From the NCBI GenBank assembly GCA_029216955.1, contig JANAVB010033216.1, positions 11,778,198 through 11,842,197 of the forward strand: 64,000 nt of DNA, read 5' to 3'. Position numbers and translations under genes: made by a program. A model generated the notes under the pieces. That model was not told the origin of the DNA. It ran no database searches and was given only the letters and a program-made list of their open reading frames with translations. Shown piece after piece: positions 1 through 13,490 of the stretch. The DNA comes from Iris pallida. Its lineage: Eukaryota; Streptophyta; Magnoliopsida; Asparagales; Iridaceae. Within the stretch, counting starts at the first letter, position 1. Every line of letters starts with the position of its first letter.

Positions 1-1512
1 ACCTATAGTGTATTGTTAGATATAGTTTAGCATGGTGTATGTGTTAGTTTGGCCTAGGATGAATAGCCTATGGCCTGTATATGAGCCTAGTTTGGCTTGT
101 ACAGCTTTATTAGACCTAGAATAGACTTGCTAGACTAGTGTAGACTTGTTTGACCTAGTTTGACCATAGTTGACCTAGTTTGACTTCTAGGGTTGACCAG
201 AGTTGACCAAGAGTTGACTTTGGCCTAGTTTGACCTAGATTCATGTAGAATGCATGGTAGAGCTTTATTTTATCATTTTGGACTTGTTGTGACTTGTGTT
301 GTTCTAATAGGAGCCAAATAGCACTCCTTGGACAGTACTTTTCAGTTGGACACTCAGATACCAGGCGAGTACATTCTCTGATCATTTCATATCCTGTTAG
401 AATTATTTTCCTATTTTAGATTACTATACATGATGCTGTCACGTTGGTAACACGGATTAGTACTATATGGATCCTTTCTTGAGATGTTATCCCCTCAGGG
501 AGCATCGTATACTACATGTTCTGTGCGTTTCACTTACATGGTGTATCACTATGCTTCACGGTTCTTCAATCACTTGTGACATGTACTCTCATGATCACAG
601 AGTCTTCCCAGAATCACCCCATTGTGGGCATTCCCAGAATCACCCATTTATGGGCTATCCATGTATCACCCCTTGTGGGCCTTTGTATGGAATCATAACA
701 TAACCTGGTTGGATCCTTGTGTATTGATTGGGGGTATGGGGGAGTAGAAATAGCATGTGAATAATTCCAAACAATATAATCTTGAACCACCTCTTCTGAA
801 TCACCTCTACCTGTTCACATGTCTAGCTTGTACTCTGATTCACTAGTCACTGTTAGTTCTCTACTTATAGTAGATATTTCTATTACAGTTCTCTCTCTAT
901 TTACATACTGTATTTCTTTCAGATCCTGTATCTTAATTTACTGCATGATTATATTTTCTAACCTGCCATGATCTGTTGAGATGTATTGTGCTCGCTCCTG
1001 ACCTGACTGGACCTGTTAAAAATATTACAGAGGACGAGGAGGAGGCTGATGTGGATACCTATTACGGTGCCACCTTAGATGAGGTGTTGGACCTGGACCA
1101 TCAGCAGGCCCCACTAGCTGTGGATGACACACCCTTAGACTAGGATGCTTTCATTTCAGTATTTCATGGATGATTGTACTTATTGATACTTGGGATCTAA
1201 ATTTGTATTATCTTAGACACTTAGACTTTCTGATGTACTTGGGATTTTCTTTTATTTTAGCAGTTTCATTTATCTATCTATCAGCTGTGTTATCATCTGT
1301 TTTTCCTTGAGTTTTATATCATATCGTGCTTCTTCTTCCTTAGTTGTGATTGAGTCTACTTTTATCATGTCACCCCCATTCGGGGAGTATAAACTGTTTA
1401 AGCTTATATTGCTAGATATTATGACCTAGGACAGCGTTCTACCGTCGACACTGCGGCGTAGGCTGGACGTACCCACGTCTCGTGCCCTAACTCTAGGGTG
1501 CGGGTCGTGACA
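1..1512 (+). mobile_element. 3' portion of a Tekay-type gypsy LTR (family B), left end outside window
   Basis: The right end GTGCGGGTCGTGACA is the LTR terminus also seen, inverted, at 3489, 45429 and 54395, so this copy is in + orientation. The segment near 1380, where CCCCATTCGGGGAG precedes the end, also matches the other copies. No primer-site leader follows 1512; CACTA sequence follows directly. It is therefore a solo LTR or the 3' LTR of an element lying to the left. Positions 130-250 hold many TTGAC/GTCAA W-box-like cores. No gene is present. Confidence 0.85.
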
Positions 1513-1887
1513 GTCTTCAATGCCCTTGGAAAGCCTTCTGGAAAACTAAAAAAGAGATATTTGAATGATGAGGAACTAAAGGCTGCCCAGTTATATATAT
1601 ATTACTCAACTGCGAGGAGGATGAAGTGGAAAAGCTAGAGTGGTAAGTGAAAATCTTCAACGTTCAAGTCATCTATTTGTTGATTACGTTATTATAATTT
1701 AACGAGTATATCCCGATATTTATTGATTTTCAGCAAATTTAATGATTAGGTGAGGTCAAGTAGACCATACATTGTAGATGAAGAAGTAGAAGAAGAAATG
1801 AGACTTCATTTCCCGTCTTGGTTGACTGCATATGTATGTAAGAAGCTAGTTAGAATCTTCCTCCATTCACAACTGCACAAGAAATAA
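1513..1887 (+). pseudogene. CACTA TNP2-type transposase, C-terminal remnant
   Basis: A conceptual reading from 1513 gives a segment ending NDEELKAAQLYI. After a one-base frame change it continues LLNCEEDEVEKLEW up to about 1640. This resembles the end of plant TNP2 transposases (their LLNCEEVEPF-like region). GTAAGTG immediately follows at about 1641, and an acceptor-like TTTTCAG precedes 1735. Downstream, VEEEMRLHFPSWL resembles the following exon of these transposases (the FPxWL motif). The 5' part of the gene is missing because of the LTR at 1-1512. The frameshift and truncation make it non-functional. The family call rests on recognised motifs, not a search. Confidence 0.6.
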
Positions 1888-1939
1888 CTTAACATTCGAG
1901 AAGACCATTGTCCGCTAGATTGCTGAGCTGCACGACGAT

Positions 1940-2281
1940 ATGCTGAGGAGTATTGCTGAGCAGCAAGGGCCTCAGGCGCAAGAGGACGCTGCGTCGGTCA
2001 CCGCACGCTTTGACGAGATCGAGCGCACCGTGCAGCAAGTACAGGGGACACAGGAGTCCATTCACGACACCGTTACTAGGATAGCGGCTTGCATGGAGCA
2101 ATGCAACGCCAGAATGCGAGCCCTAGAGAAGATGCGGACGCACCCATCTCCAGCGGTTAAACTGCCTCCTTCTCCAGCGGTTGCATTGCCTCCTCCTTCA
2201 TCGTCGTCGGTGGTTCTTACACCGGAGCAGTATGCTTACCTTCTTTCCAGGAGCGGTGATGCTCCTCCTGATCAGCCGTAG
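1940..2281 (+). CDS. Small coiled-coil ORF of the CACTA element (possible second transposon protein C-terminus)
   Basis: This 113-residue open frame starts MLRSIAEQQ. Residues 1-65 look like a coiled coil rich in Gln, Glu and Arg. Residues 75-100 are a Pro/Ser linker containing two similar SPAVxLPP units, and a short LTPEQYAYLLSRSG tail follows. It lies downstream of the TNP2 remnant and upstream of the subterminal repeats, where plant En/Spm elements encode their second protein (the Ptta/En/Spm or Transposase_24 group, which often ends in a Gln-rich coil). It could be the last exon of that gene rather than a gene of its own. I do not see a DNA-binding domain. Confidence 0.45.
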   Translation: MLRSIAEQQGPQAQEDAASVTARFDEIERTVQQVQGTQESIHDTVTRIAACMEQCNARMRALEKMRTHPSPAVKLPPSPAVALPPPSSSSVVLTPEQYAYLLSRSGDAPPDQP

Positions 2282-2533
2282 TCGACATATATATTGTTGT
2301 GTGATGGCCCATTATTGGGTCTTTTATGTGGTTATACATACATTATTCTTATGTGGACCATTATGTTTGACATTGTTGTTACAAATTTTCATATATCTGT
2401 GTTGATTGATGAGATTGTGTTTCAAACGTGTTCGTGATTATGTGTATATGTGTTGTTTGATACTGTGTTCGTGATACACCGTCGTTGTTGTAACAAATGG
2501 TGTAGGGGATGCTGCAAATGCTGTAAAAAAATT

Positions 2534-3021
2534 TCAATATTAGCGACGTTCAGCGACTCTCAGTGACGTCTAGCGACGAAGAAAATGTCGCTAAGTAAAT
2601 ATAAGGCACGTCGCAAACTTTGATGAATACCATCGCTGATCGTCACTAAAGGTCGCTACGTAGGACGTCGCTAAACGTCGCTATATGTCGGTACTATAGC
2701 GACGTCAAAAAGTCGCAGAACGTCACCATTTGGCTCTCAAGCCAGGTCAGCATCGTTGCATGTCAAGTCGCTCAACGTCGCTAGGTTACGTCGGTAAATG
2801 ATGACATTTTCTGTCGCTGGTGGTCGCTGAATTAGCGACGTGTCCGCGTCGCTAAGTATCGTCGCAATAGCGACGTATTACGACGTTTTCATGTTTAGCG
2901 ACTAGGTTAATCGCGACTACGTGCAAACGTCGCTAAATACGTCTCTAATCGATATTAGCGACGTATTTTCCCGATTTAGCGACGTCTTGTGGCGTCGCTG
3001 ATTTGACAGATTTTAGTAGTG
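2534..3021 (+). repeat. CACTA subterminal GCGACG repeats and right terminal inverted repeat
   Basis: The words TAGCGACG, GTCGCTA and close variants recur on both strands at short, irregular spacing for almost 490 bp up to the terminus. In En/Spm elements such subterminal arrays are the binding sites of the TNPA-class protein that brings the ends together. The 15-bp terminal repeat is 3007-3021. Confidence 0.8.
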
Positions 3022-3488
3022 AGATTTGCGTCTCCCGTCATATGTCGTGAGCATCCACTATCAAGAATCTACTTGCTTTTAGTTGAAGAAGGAAGGTCCA
3101 AATACATCACGAATAGATGTGACCTTTGGTACCTAAGTTCTTGTGGGTCCTGAAATGTTAGTCTTTGGTACCCATGCATATAGATTAATATCAACTAATT
3201 TCCTAATTCTATACTGTGGTGAGATATGATAATGTAATCCACAGTATGTGCAAGTAGCAAGCCTATTTATGTTAGGAGCAGGTTGATAGTGATGTCTATA
3301 TGCAGTATGGTGATAGTTATATGAAACAGCAGGATAGTAACTATGTGTAGCAGCAGGATAATAGTTATGTCTATGTGCAGTAGCAGGATAATAGTTATGA
3401 GTAGATTGAGAGTGATATCTACGTGCATGTGGTTTACGTGCTGCTTGGGAGTATGTGTACAAATAAGCATGGTTGCGTGCTGCATGTG
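3022..3488 (-). pseudogene. Copia A: gag C-terminus and protease start
   Basis: The minus frame reads a Tyr/His-rich segment with repeated YYPA units (about 3270-3430), a zinc-knuckle-like CTYCGLHYH, then AWVPKTNISGPTRT, the WVPK region that SIRE-type elements carry before protease. Further down (about 3080-3025) is ILDSGCSRHMTGD, the aspartic protease active-site region (DSG) followed by the RHMTG segment typical of plant copia. The frame stops just after GPTRT, so protease is not continuous with gag. The sequence ends at the CACTA terminus and on the other side at the solo LTR. Confidence 0.75.
3484..3488. repeat. Target-site duplication ATGTG, left copy
   Basis: ATGTG directly precedes the LTR terminus at 3489 and recurs at 7567-7571 directly after the other terminus. 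Confidence 0.9.
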
Positions 3489-5174
3489 TGTCACGACCCA
3501 CACCCTAGAGTAAGGGTACGAGACGTGGGTACGTCCAGCCTACGCCGCAGTGTCGGCGGTAGAACGCTATCCTAGGTCACAACATCTACCAGTAACATAC
3601 TAAACAGTTTATACTCCCCGAATGGGGGTGACATAGCAGTAAATGAACTCAATCACAACTAAGGAAGAGATAGCACGATATGAAATAGGACTCAAGGAAA
3701 AATAGATGATAAAGTAGTCTAAGATAATCCCAGCAAATATCCAGAGGTACATGGTCTCAGCTACTGAATGAAAGAATATATACAACTCAGAAACTCTGAA
3801 CAAAAAATAAGTCTAGCTAAACATGTCTCAAGGCAACATAAAATAAGATAAGCCTAACTAAACTAGTCTAGGCAATGGGGGTGATGTCCTCAGCGAGAGC
3901 TGGGTCCTCCTGAGGGTCCAGCTCGTAAGTGTCGTCTAAGGCTGCCCCGTAGAAGGTATCCAGACAGGCATCCTCCTCGTTCTCTGTAATATTTTCAACA
4001 GGTCCAGTCAGGACAGGAGCGAGCACAGTACATCTCAACAGTTCATAGCAGGTTAGAAAATATAATCATGCAGTAAAGTAAGATACAGGTACTGAAAAAA
4101 ATGTTGTATGTAAACAGAGAGAGAGCTGTAATAGAAATATCTACTATAAATAGAGACTAACAGTGGCTAGTGAGTCAGAGAACAATATAGACATGTAAAT
4201 GGCATAGAAGATTCTGATAAGACACTATGGAAAGATTCTGATAAGATACTACTTGGATATTATTCACATGTCTACTTCTACTCCCCCGTACCCCCAATCA
4301 ATACACAAGGATCTAACCAGGTTATGTTATGATTCCATGCAAAGCCCCCGAAGGGTGATATATGGGTGTCCCATAAATGGGGATTCTAGGAGATTCTAGG
4401 ATACCCAGTAAATGGGATAAGAGATTCTAGGAGACTCTGTGATCATAAGAGATATGTCACAAGTGATCAAAGAACCAGTGAAGCATAGTGATACACCATG
4501 TAAGTGAAACGCACAGAACATGTAGTACCCGATGCTCCCTAAGGATAACATCTCAAGAAGGGATCCATATAGTACCAATCTGTGTGACCAACGTGACAGT
4601 AACAAGTAAAGTAATTTAATACAAGAAATAATTCTAAGCAGGATATAAAATGATCAGATAATGTACTCGCCTGGTATCTGAGTGTCCAATATGAAAGTAC
4701 TGTCCGAGGAGTGGTGTCTGGCTTCTAATCAGAACAGCACAAGTCACAACAAGTCCAGAATGGTAAAATGAAACACTACAATGCATTCTACATGAATCTA
4801 GGTCAAACTAGGCCAAAGTCAACTCTTGGTCAACTCTGGTCAACCCTAGAAGTCAAACTTGGTCAACTATGGTCAAACTAGGTCTAACAAGTCTAAACTA
4901 GGTCAAACTAGTCTATACTAGTCTAACAAGGCTATTCTAAGTTCTAACAAGACTAATCTAGGCTTACTAGGCAATATCATGCCTAAAGAACCAACCAACA
5001 TCTATACACAACTACACAAGATATTATCTATATCTAAAGCAATACACATATATATGTATAGTACATATATTTAGTATATACACAAGTTACATATATATGA
5101 TACTTGTATATATTCTAATATAAGCTATACACCCATGTATGTATCTATACTAGATACCCATATATTACACAATC

Positions 5175-5177
<3 letters not shown>

Positions 5178-5247
<70 letters not shown>
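5178..5247. repeat. (TA)n microsatellite in solo LTR
   Basis: An uninterrupted TA run of about 70 bp is followed by TG-rich sequence (5290-5580). Confidence 0.9.
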
Positions 5248-5251
<4 letters not shown>

Positions 5252-7134
5252 TACATATTTATATATATGTACATTAGGAAATATATATAGAGAGGGGGTG
5301 TGTGTAATGGTGTGTGTGAGAACATGAATGTTTGTGTGTGTAGGAGTGGGCTGAAACATGTGACATAGAATGGGAATAGGTAGGAATGTGAATGTGTGCA
5401 GGGTGAGTGAAAAGAGTGAAATAGTGTGTGTGTGTGTGTGTGTGTGTTAAAGAGTGAGGGTGAGTGATAATGTACAAAACAGTGTGTGTAAACTGTGTGT
5501 GTGTAAACTGTGGCAATGTGTATGTAGGTGAGGGATAAACATGTGTGTAGGGAAATCTGTGTGTTCCAGTGTGTGTGTGGTGTAGCAGGAAATTAAGAAC
5601 TAAGTGGCTGAAACTAATAGACAGTGCAGGAAACTCAAGAAAAGCTAAGACATGCATGTGGGCATGTGAGTTAAGGTTTCACAGGACTGTCAAGAGGGCA
5701 AAAGTCCTCAGATGTTTAACAGGGATACATGAATGCTATTCTCATAATTTTGATGGTGAACTTGTGTGTAGGATAAATGTGTGTAGGGGAGTGAGACATG
5801 ACAGTGTCAAATATGAAGCAAGGAATACATTTGGGTGTGGGATAAAAATCTGGAAAACCCATTGCCAAAACAGTTAGCTAAAAACCCAAATCTCTGATCA
5901 GTTAAACATGCATCTACATTCATTTCAGTCAAAACATAAAGGAGTGGAAAAATCAGTTCCTGGAATCCCAGATATAGGAAACAGTTGTTTACAGTAATTT
6001 AGTTTCCTGCATTAGCTACTCAACACCATGTATCAGCCATATCATTTAAAATCTAACAAATGTCCAATACTCATTATCACTCCCAAGCCCAAAATCAAAA
6101 GTAAAAATGAGCTAAACATTAACTATAAATATGTGGGGGTTAATTAACAGTAAGGACATCACAAAACTGAGATTAAAAGTTAGGAAAAATGCTGAAAAAG
6201 GCAAAGTATCAGGAAGTATCAGCCATATCATTTACTCTATCATTCGAATCCCAAACTTTCACATAAAAACCTAACTTAATCATGTAAACTAATTCTACAT
6301 AAATCATTAGACATGTTAGGATCTGAATTGGTAAATAAAAACACCATTTAAATCATATTAAAACTGAAAGAAACTGGGAACCCATATACATACTGCACGC
6401 ACACAGTTTACGAACAGTGCATACACGAATCCGTGTCCGACACGACACGAGGGTTCATAAAACTCTACGAACCTCGTGTCAGTCACGAGTACAACACGTG
6501 TGTCGAGTCTCGTATCATATTATCGCGTGTCGTGTCCGCTACAACCCCCGAGTAGCAGGGGAGGACTGTAGCAGCGCGCGCGCGTGTGGGCACCGCGTGT
6601 CCACGCGTCTGTATCGACTCGACATGATATAAAAGTATGCTCAGTGCAATAGAAACATGTAAGCGAGATCAATACCTAACTTCCTATTCAAAAACAATTC
6701 ACGAAATCAAACGAAATGCCCTTTGAGGCATTTCGTCGAACACATTCAAGTACACACTGATACGTGTCCGAAACGGACACGAAACCTATGAAACTCGACA
6801 TGAAACTATTGCAACCACCTAGGGGACTCCTAGGGCTACCTAAATGTATAAAGAAATCAAAATTTCAATGAGTATTGAAGAAGTTACCTATAGATGAACT
6901 TTCTAGAAAATCCCCCTTTGTTGAGCTCCTCTCCTTGATATCCTAATCCAACAAATCAATATCAAACTGAAATAAAACTCCAATAACAGCAAGTATAGGT
7001 ATATTAAAACCTAATGGAAGAGATTTGAATGAAAAAGGACATGAAATGGAATTTCTATGGATTAAATGAAGTAGGAACAAACCTCTTTCTAAACTTGATC
7101 TTTCCTAAAAGAGGCAACCCTAAAACTAAGAGAG

Positions 7135-7143
7135 TATTTATAG
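7135..7143 (-). promoter_or_regulatory. LTR TATA box
   Basis: The minus strand reads CTATAAATA, about 425 nt from the LTR start. The aligned position in element B's LTR (48981-48989) has the same box with similar flanks, including GGGAACCC just upstream. Confidence 0.7.
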
Positions 7144-7566
7144 AGTGGGGTTCCCAATGGGGATAGGGTGACCGGCCACATAAGTCTAGGCTAGGATTTT
7201 GTAATTTCTTGGGCTTTGGGCCAATCTACAAGGCTATGACTTAAGTTGATTTATCAATGGTTCTAAATCATAAATCATGACTTATGACTTTCTAATTCCT
7301 ATTGCTAACTAGAGTCTATTGATCAAACCAAGGGTTAACTTAGGTTAGACTAGAGTCATATAACCTAACCAAGTCCATACTAACTAGGGTTAGCTTCTAG
7401 GTTGGTCTACAAGGGTTAAAACTAGTCAAAGTCAACCTAGTCAACCCTCATCCAAACAATTCCAAAATAATTCCTAAAAATTCCCATAAATTCAAATAAA
7501 TTCTAATAAATTCAAATTACCCCAAAATGTCAAAAATACCCTCAAACTAGAAATGTGGTAGTGACA

Positions 7567-9093
7567 ATGTGGGTGACGTGTTTTACTATTATGAGTGGTC
7601 TGGTATTTTGTGTGTGTTTTGTGACTGTGTGATTGGGTTTGAGGTTGAGCAACCTATTTCCCCAATCTGACCTCTAATTTCTTAGAGACATCATTCAGTT
7701 CATTGCACTTAGCATTCAGACCATCAATCTTAGCAATAAAGATCTTGTGTTTGTTCTTTTCTTCAGCAAGCTCTTTGTTGAGTGCTGAGATTCTCACGTA
7801 TTTGCTTCTCAATAAGTGTTTCGGCATCATGTAAGCTTAATTTAAGCTTGGTCACCTCATCAATGACTTCCGTAGGTGGAGTGTTTCTAATATTATCAAG
7901 TAAAGAAGAAAAATTTTGAATCTCTATTTCATAGCATTAATTTTCTCCCTGGCATGCTTATATTTACTAATGACTTTCTTGTGATCATTTAGTAAGTCAT
8001 TAAAGGCATAGTCAAGTTCATCAAATGTAAAGTCATCAAGAGTTTCGCTAGTTACCTTCTCGGATGTTGCCATTAGACAGACATTAGACTCACTGGCTTC
8101 CCTTTCGTGCCAAATACTAGTATTGGCGTACTTTCATGAAGAGGGATTCTTGTAGGGCTTCTCATATTTGTTACCTTTCTTTGCAAAGGGACAGTCCTTT
8201 CGAACATGTCCAGTCTTTTTGCAGTCGTAGCACGTTGGTTCTTCCTCGTCATCTTCTTGTTGTTCCTTCTTTTTTTGATTGAAACGAAGAAACTTCTTGA
8301 AGTTACGGAATAGAAGAGCTTGATCATCACCTTCAGAATTATCGTCATCAGTCTCTTCAGGATCAGCCCTTCGACGATGAGCTTTTAGGGCAATCTCTTT
8401 TGCCTTTGGAGCAGGTTCGTCGAAGTCTTTGATGTCGAGCTCGTGGGTCATCAGCTTTTCCATCAATTAAGTTTCCATAGACATTTTGGTGACATATTTG
8501 CCTTCTATAATTGTTGTTACCTTAGGGTTCCAGATCTTCGGAAGCCCCCTAAGTAACTTGCGGATCTTCTCATGATTGGAGTATTGTTTGCCAAGAGATG
8601 ATAGGGGATTGATACCGTCAAGGAACCTTGTAAACATTTGAGTGATCGTCTCGTTCGACTTCATATTGAATGCCTCGTATTCTTGAGTTAGACGACTAAT
8701 CATAGATTCCTTGACTTGAGTGGTTCCTTCATGCGTCACTTCCAGAAGCTTCCATACTTCGTGCGAGGTGGTGCATGTTGAGACCCTGTTTAATTCATTT
8801 CTATATATTGAACAGAAAAGAGCATTAATAGCTCTAGCATCTAGACTCGCATGTTTCTTTTCCTCGTCAGAATGTTTGTCGTTGGGTTTTTCGATGAGAT
8901 CTCCCTCGACAACTATTCTGGCGGGCTTTTTGTAACCATCGGTGACAATGGTCCACAGGTCAAAGTCTAGAGACTTGAGATAGAAACTCATCTTAGTTTT
9001 CCAATAGGTGTAGTTGGTTCCATCAAATAGGGGTGGCCTATGAGTAGACTTTCCCTCACCATGGTTGGAAAACATAGGTTGTGTGGTTTCCAT
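7567..9093 (-). pseudogene. Copia A gag polyprotein
   Basis: The start METTQPMFSNHGEGKSTHRP leads into PPLFDGTNYTYWKTKMSFYL, the N-terminal signature of SIRE-type copia capsid. The first open frame (8467-9093, 208 aa) covers the capsid, including a YEAFNMKSNETI segment. After one stop the next frame (8134-8466) carries an acidic stretch and the zinc knuckle CYDCKKTGHVRKDC (CCHC). Further on, frame-broken sequence encodes a Lys/Glu-rich coil (FDELDYAFNDLL, then ALNKELAEEKNKH), which SIRE gag has after the knuckle. Gag would form the virus-like particle in the cytoplasm. Stops and frameshifts, plus the solo LTR at the left edge, make it a pseudogene. Confidence 0.82.
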
Positions 9094-9131
9094 GGATCAG
9101 CTCTAGGATGTTAGTCCTTGTTAAGAGAACA

Positions 9132-9145
9132 GAGCTTTGATACCA
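9132..9145 (-). promoter_or_regulatory. Copia A primer-binding site (initiator Met tRNA type)
   Basis: The minus strand reads TGGTATCAAAGCTC two bases from the LTR end. It matches the usual plant iMet primer site TGGTATCAGAGC with one change. It contrasts with the gypsy elements here, which lack such a site. Confidence 0.85.
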
Positions 9146-9147
9146 AT

Positions 9148-10095
9148 TGAAGAATAGATAGGCAACTCTAGAGGAGGGTGAATAGAGTTTATAACAATAA
9201 TGACCAAATAAAAATTAACTCTTTTTACCAACAGTAAATAATCAGAGTATTAAATGCAAAAATAAAAAGATCAAGAGAACATACGCAACACAGTCGTTTT
9301 AACCTGGTTTTCCTCGTGGAGGACTAGTCCAGGCCTGAGAACTCTAGCTCAGGATTAAATCTACTATTTGTGAAATAGTAGTTACACCCCGTGCCTTTTT
9401 TTCAAAGAGCGCATCAACTTCTTACAAAGATCGCTGTGGCGATGCTTGGAATTTTCCAAACGACTTTCTTGACTTTTGTACAAACTTCTAACTGAATAGC
9501 ACTAAGCACTTTTAGGCTTAGGAAGCTTGTGGCAAGTAGTTGAGAAGGTTAAGACTTGTATGAGGCTTATAGAGAAGAGAAGAAGAGATAATCGGATGAA
9601 TGAAAATGAAAAAATTCAAGGCCTATTTATACTAGTTGGGATAGCAGAATTCGACCAGAATTCTGTGTCATGAATTTAAATTTTTAGCTGTTGGACAACT
9701 AGCATACAGCAAACCCTAAAAATTAGGGTCCTGGAAATCAGGGGACAGAGTTCAGCACGAACTCTGTGTGGAGGCAGTATTCGGCCCGAACTCTGTCTCC
9801 ATGCTGACAGAAAATTCAGTTGGGCCTTTGTGGGCTAGTTTGGCTTTTGGTGGAGCTTTGGGTTTGTTTGGGGATAAGGTATAAGCCAAGAATACCCAGT
9901 GTAACTTAGTTTACATTTTGCTAGACTCAATAAATGTAAAATAGTCAGACACTAAAAATGAGTACGCTGCAGGAGAGAGACGACGTCCGTCTTGCACTGA
10001 GTTCTTGTCTTGATGTGTCATATTGAATTATGACAAGTATTATATTGTCAATGTGTCAATATTTCGTTGATTGTAATCCAGTTTGGGTTAACACA
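9148..10095 (-). mobile_element. Copia A 5' LTR
   Basis: In + reading it begins TGAAGAATAG next to the primer site and ends near GGGTTAACACA at 10095. The exact end is uncertain by 2 bp. GAATAGAG near the start follows the CTCTAGAG...GGGTGAATAG block typical of SIRE LTR ends. A minus-strand TATA box GTATAAATAG lies at 9623-9632. The partner LTR is outside the window. Confidence 0.75.
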
Positions 10096-12318
<2,223 letters not shown>

Positions 12319-13409
12319 GTGGACATAACGAGAATAGCGAGAACATTGGAGTTGGTCAAATATACGCACATCCAGAGGTTACAGGCAAGTGTACCTTATC
12401 TTGGTTATAGATGTTTCTTTTATTTTTTGTTGTTTCTCTTGTTAGCATTAGCCTGACATAGGATTTTGATACTTAGTATCCATTTCTTAGACGAGTACAG
12501 ATGCTATTATATTGACACAGAGTATTAGCATAGGCATTATATACATATTTTCTGTCCATTGACACGAATGCCCACATGACGCCGACACATTTATGATACG
12601 AAGTTTGATATGAGTATTCACGGTATTGACTTCGTAGTAGTTTACTAGATTGTTCATTGTTATTTTTATAGTGATGACTGTATGGATTTGGCATTGATAC
12701 ATACTAGACATCGGGTAGGGAGAACTTTACTACAGTCAAACTAATTGTATTGTGGCCTTTTATTATTATTGTGAGCCTGTATCTCTATAGGTGAGTACTG
12801 GCTATTTTTTTATTGATTGATTGATTATCCTTGGTCCCACGACATGGTACTGGGGACAATAACCTGTTGAGGTACATGTGAGCTTTAGTGGCGAAGTTTG
12901 ATATTCTAGTACATATCCTCAGATGGATATTACGTAGACCGGATACATTAGATTTTCTTAGATTATATTTTTCATATATGTACCTTGGCATGTATTTTAT
13001 GTACCTTGCTAGTCCCCTAAGGACCTGGTGATGGTAGTTGGTCATACAGAGATAGTCCGCTGATCATGGAGCTATTGCTATATCTGACTCAGGTACTTTA
13101 TCATGCTTTCATGCTGTATCTATTATTTATACTCTGCTATTAGCTTAGTTTTATAGACCTATGTCATTCTTTGGGTCTAATCAAACATGTATGTTATTGT
13201 GTTGTAGACCATAATATATATTATTCATTCCTGATTTACATATTCTGTGGATTGAGGTAGATAGATTTATAGTTGCTTGATAGATAAAAATTAGAACCAA
13301 GATAGCTTATAAGCTTATACGTACTCGAGCTGAGCTGGAGTCCTCTCGATACATAGCTGACATGTATATGACCTTCTAGTCCTACGTATTTAGGGATTGG
13401 GACGTTACA
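12319..13409 (+). mobile_element. Gypsy element E, 3' part of the 5' LTR
   Basis: The segment ends TTTAGGGATTGGGACGTTACA at 13409, matching the ends of F's LTR (42807) and, inverted, C's LTRs (16968 and 22154). The conserved gypsy leader follows at once. The earlier part of this LTR is displaced leftward by the E' insertion. AT-rich and non-coding. Confidence 0.75.
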
Positions 13410-13490
13410 TGCTTTTGTGGTGGCCCATGCAGGTTAGAGCATATCGTTTCGATTACGTTACTATGTCGAACGAGCCTGCAACAGGATATT
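13410..13490 (+). promoter_or_regulatory. Element E leader: 19-nt motif and hairpin
   Basis: GTGGTGGCCCATGCAGGTT lies at 13417-13435, where the tRNA primer site is expected. A hairpin follows with arms TTCGA (13448-13452) and TCGAA (13466-13470). Outer arms TGCAGG (13428-13433) and CCTGCA (13475-13480) can enclose it. The same layout recurs in B and F and, imperfectly, in C. Confidence 0.6.

Larger units (their letters stand above)
1513..3021 (+). mobile_element. CACTA (En/Spm) DNA transposon, right part
   Basis: The right terminus CAGATTTTAGTAGTG at 3007-3021 is the inverse of CACTACTAAAATCTG, the characteristic CACTA end. It is preceded by dense subterminal GCGACG/CGTCGC repeats. Transposase remnants lie further left on the + strand. 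The left part is cut off at 1512 by a gypsy LTR. On the right the element abuts copia A inside its protease region, so it probably inserted into that copia. CACTA elements make 3-bp target duplications, and AGA at 3022-3024 would be one copy. Confidence 0.85.
3489..7566 (-). mobile_element. Solo LTR of gypsy family B
   Basis: The + strand reads TGTCACGACCC at 3489 and GGTAGTGACA at 7566, so the LTR is in minus orientation and about 4.08 kb long. The 5-bp flanks match perfectly, and no internal sequence, primer site or polypurine tract is present. It is therefore a solo LTR left by recombination between two LTRs. Contents in + coordinates: W-box-like repeats 4795-4920, a TA array near 5178-5247, CGTGTC/GACACG-rich leader sequence 6417-6800, and a TATA box at 7135-7143. 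ORFs inside are low-complexity and not credible. Confidence 0.93.
3022..10095 (-). mobile_element. SIRE-like Ty1/copia retrotransposon A, interrupted and truncated
   Basis: Reading on the minus strand from the right, there is a 5' LTR (9148-10095), an iMet-type primer site, gag (9093 down to 7567) and then, across the inserted solo LTR, the end of gag and the start of protease (3488-3022). The remaining pol and 3' LTR are not in the window because the CACTA element joins at 3021. The order gag, CCHC, coiled region, WVPK segment, then protease is typical of the SIRE lineage. Several frame breaks show the copy is dead. Confidence 0.8.
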
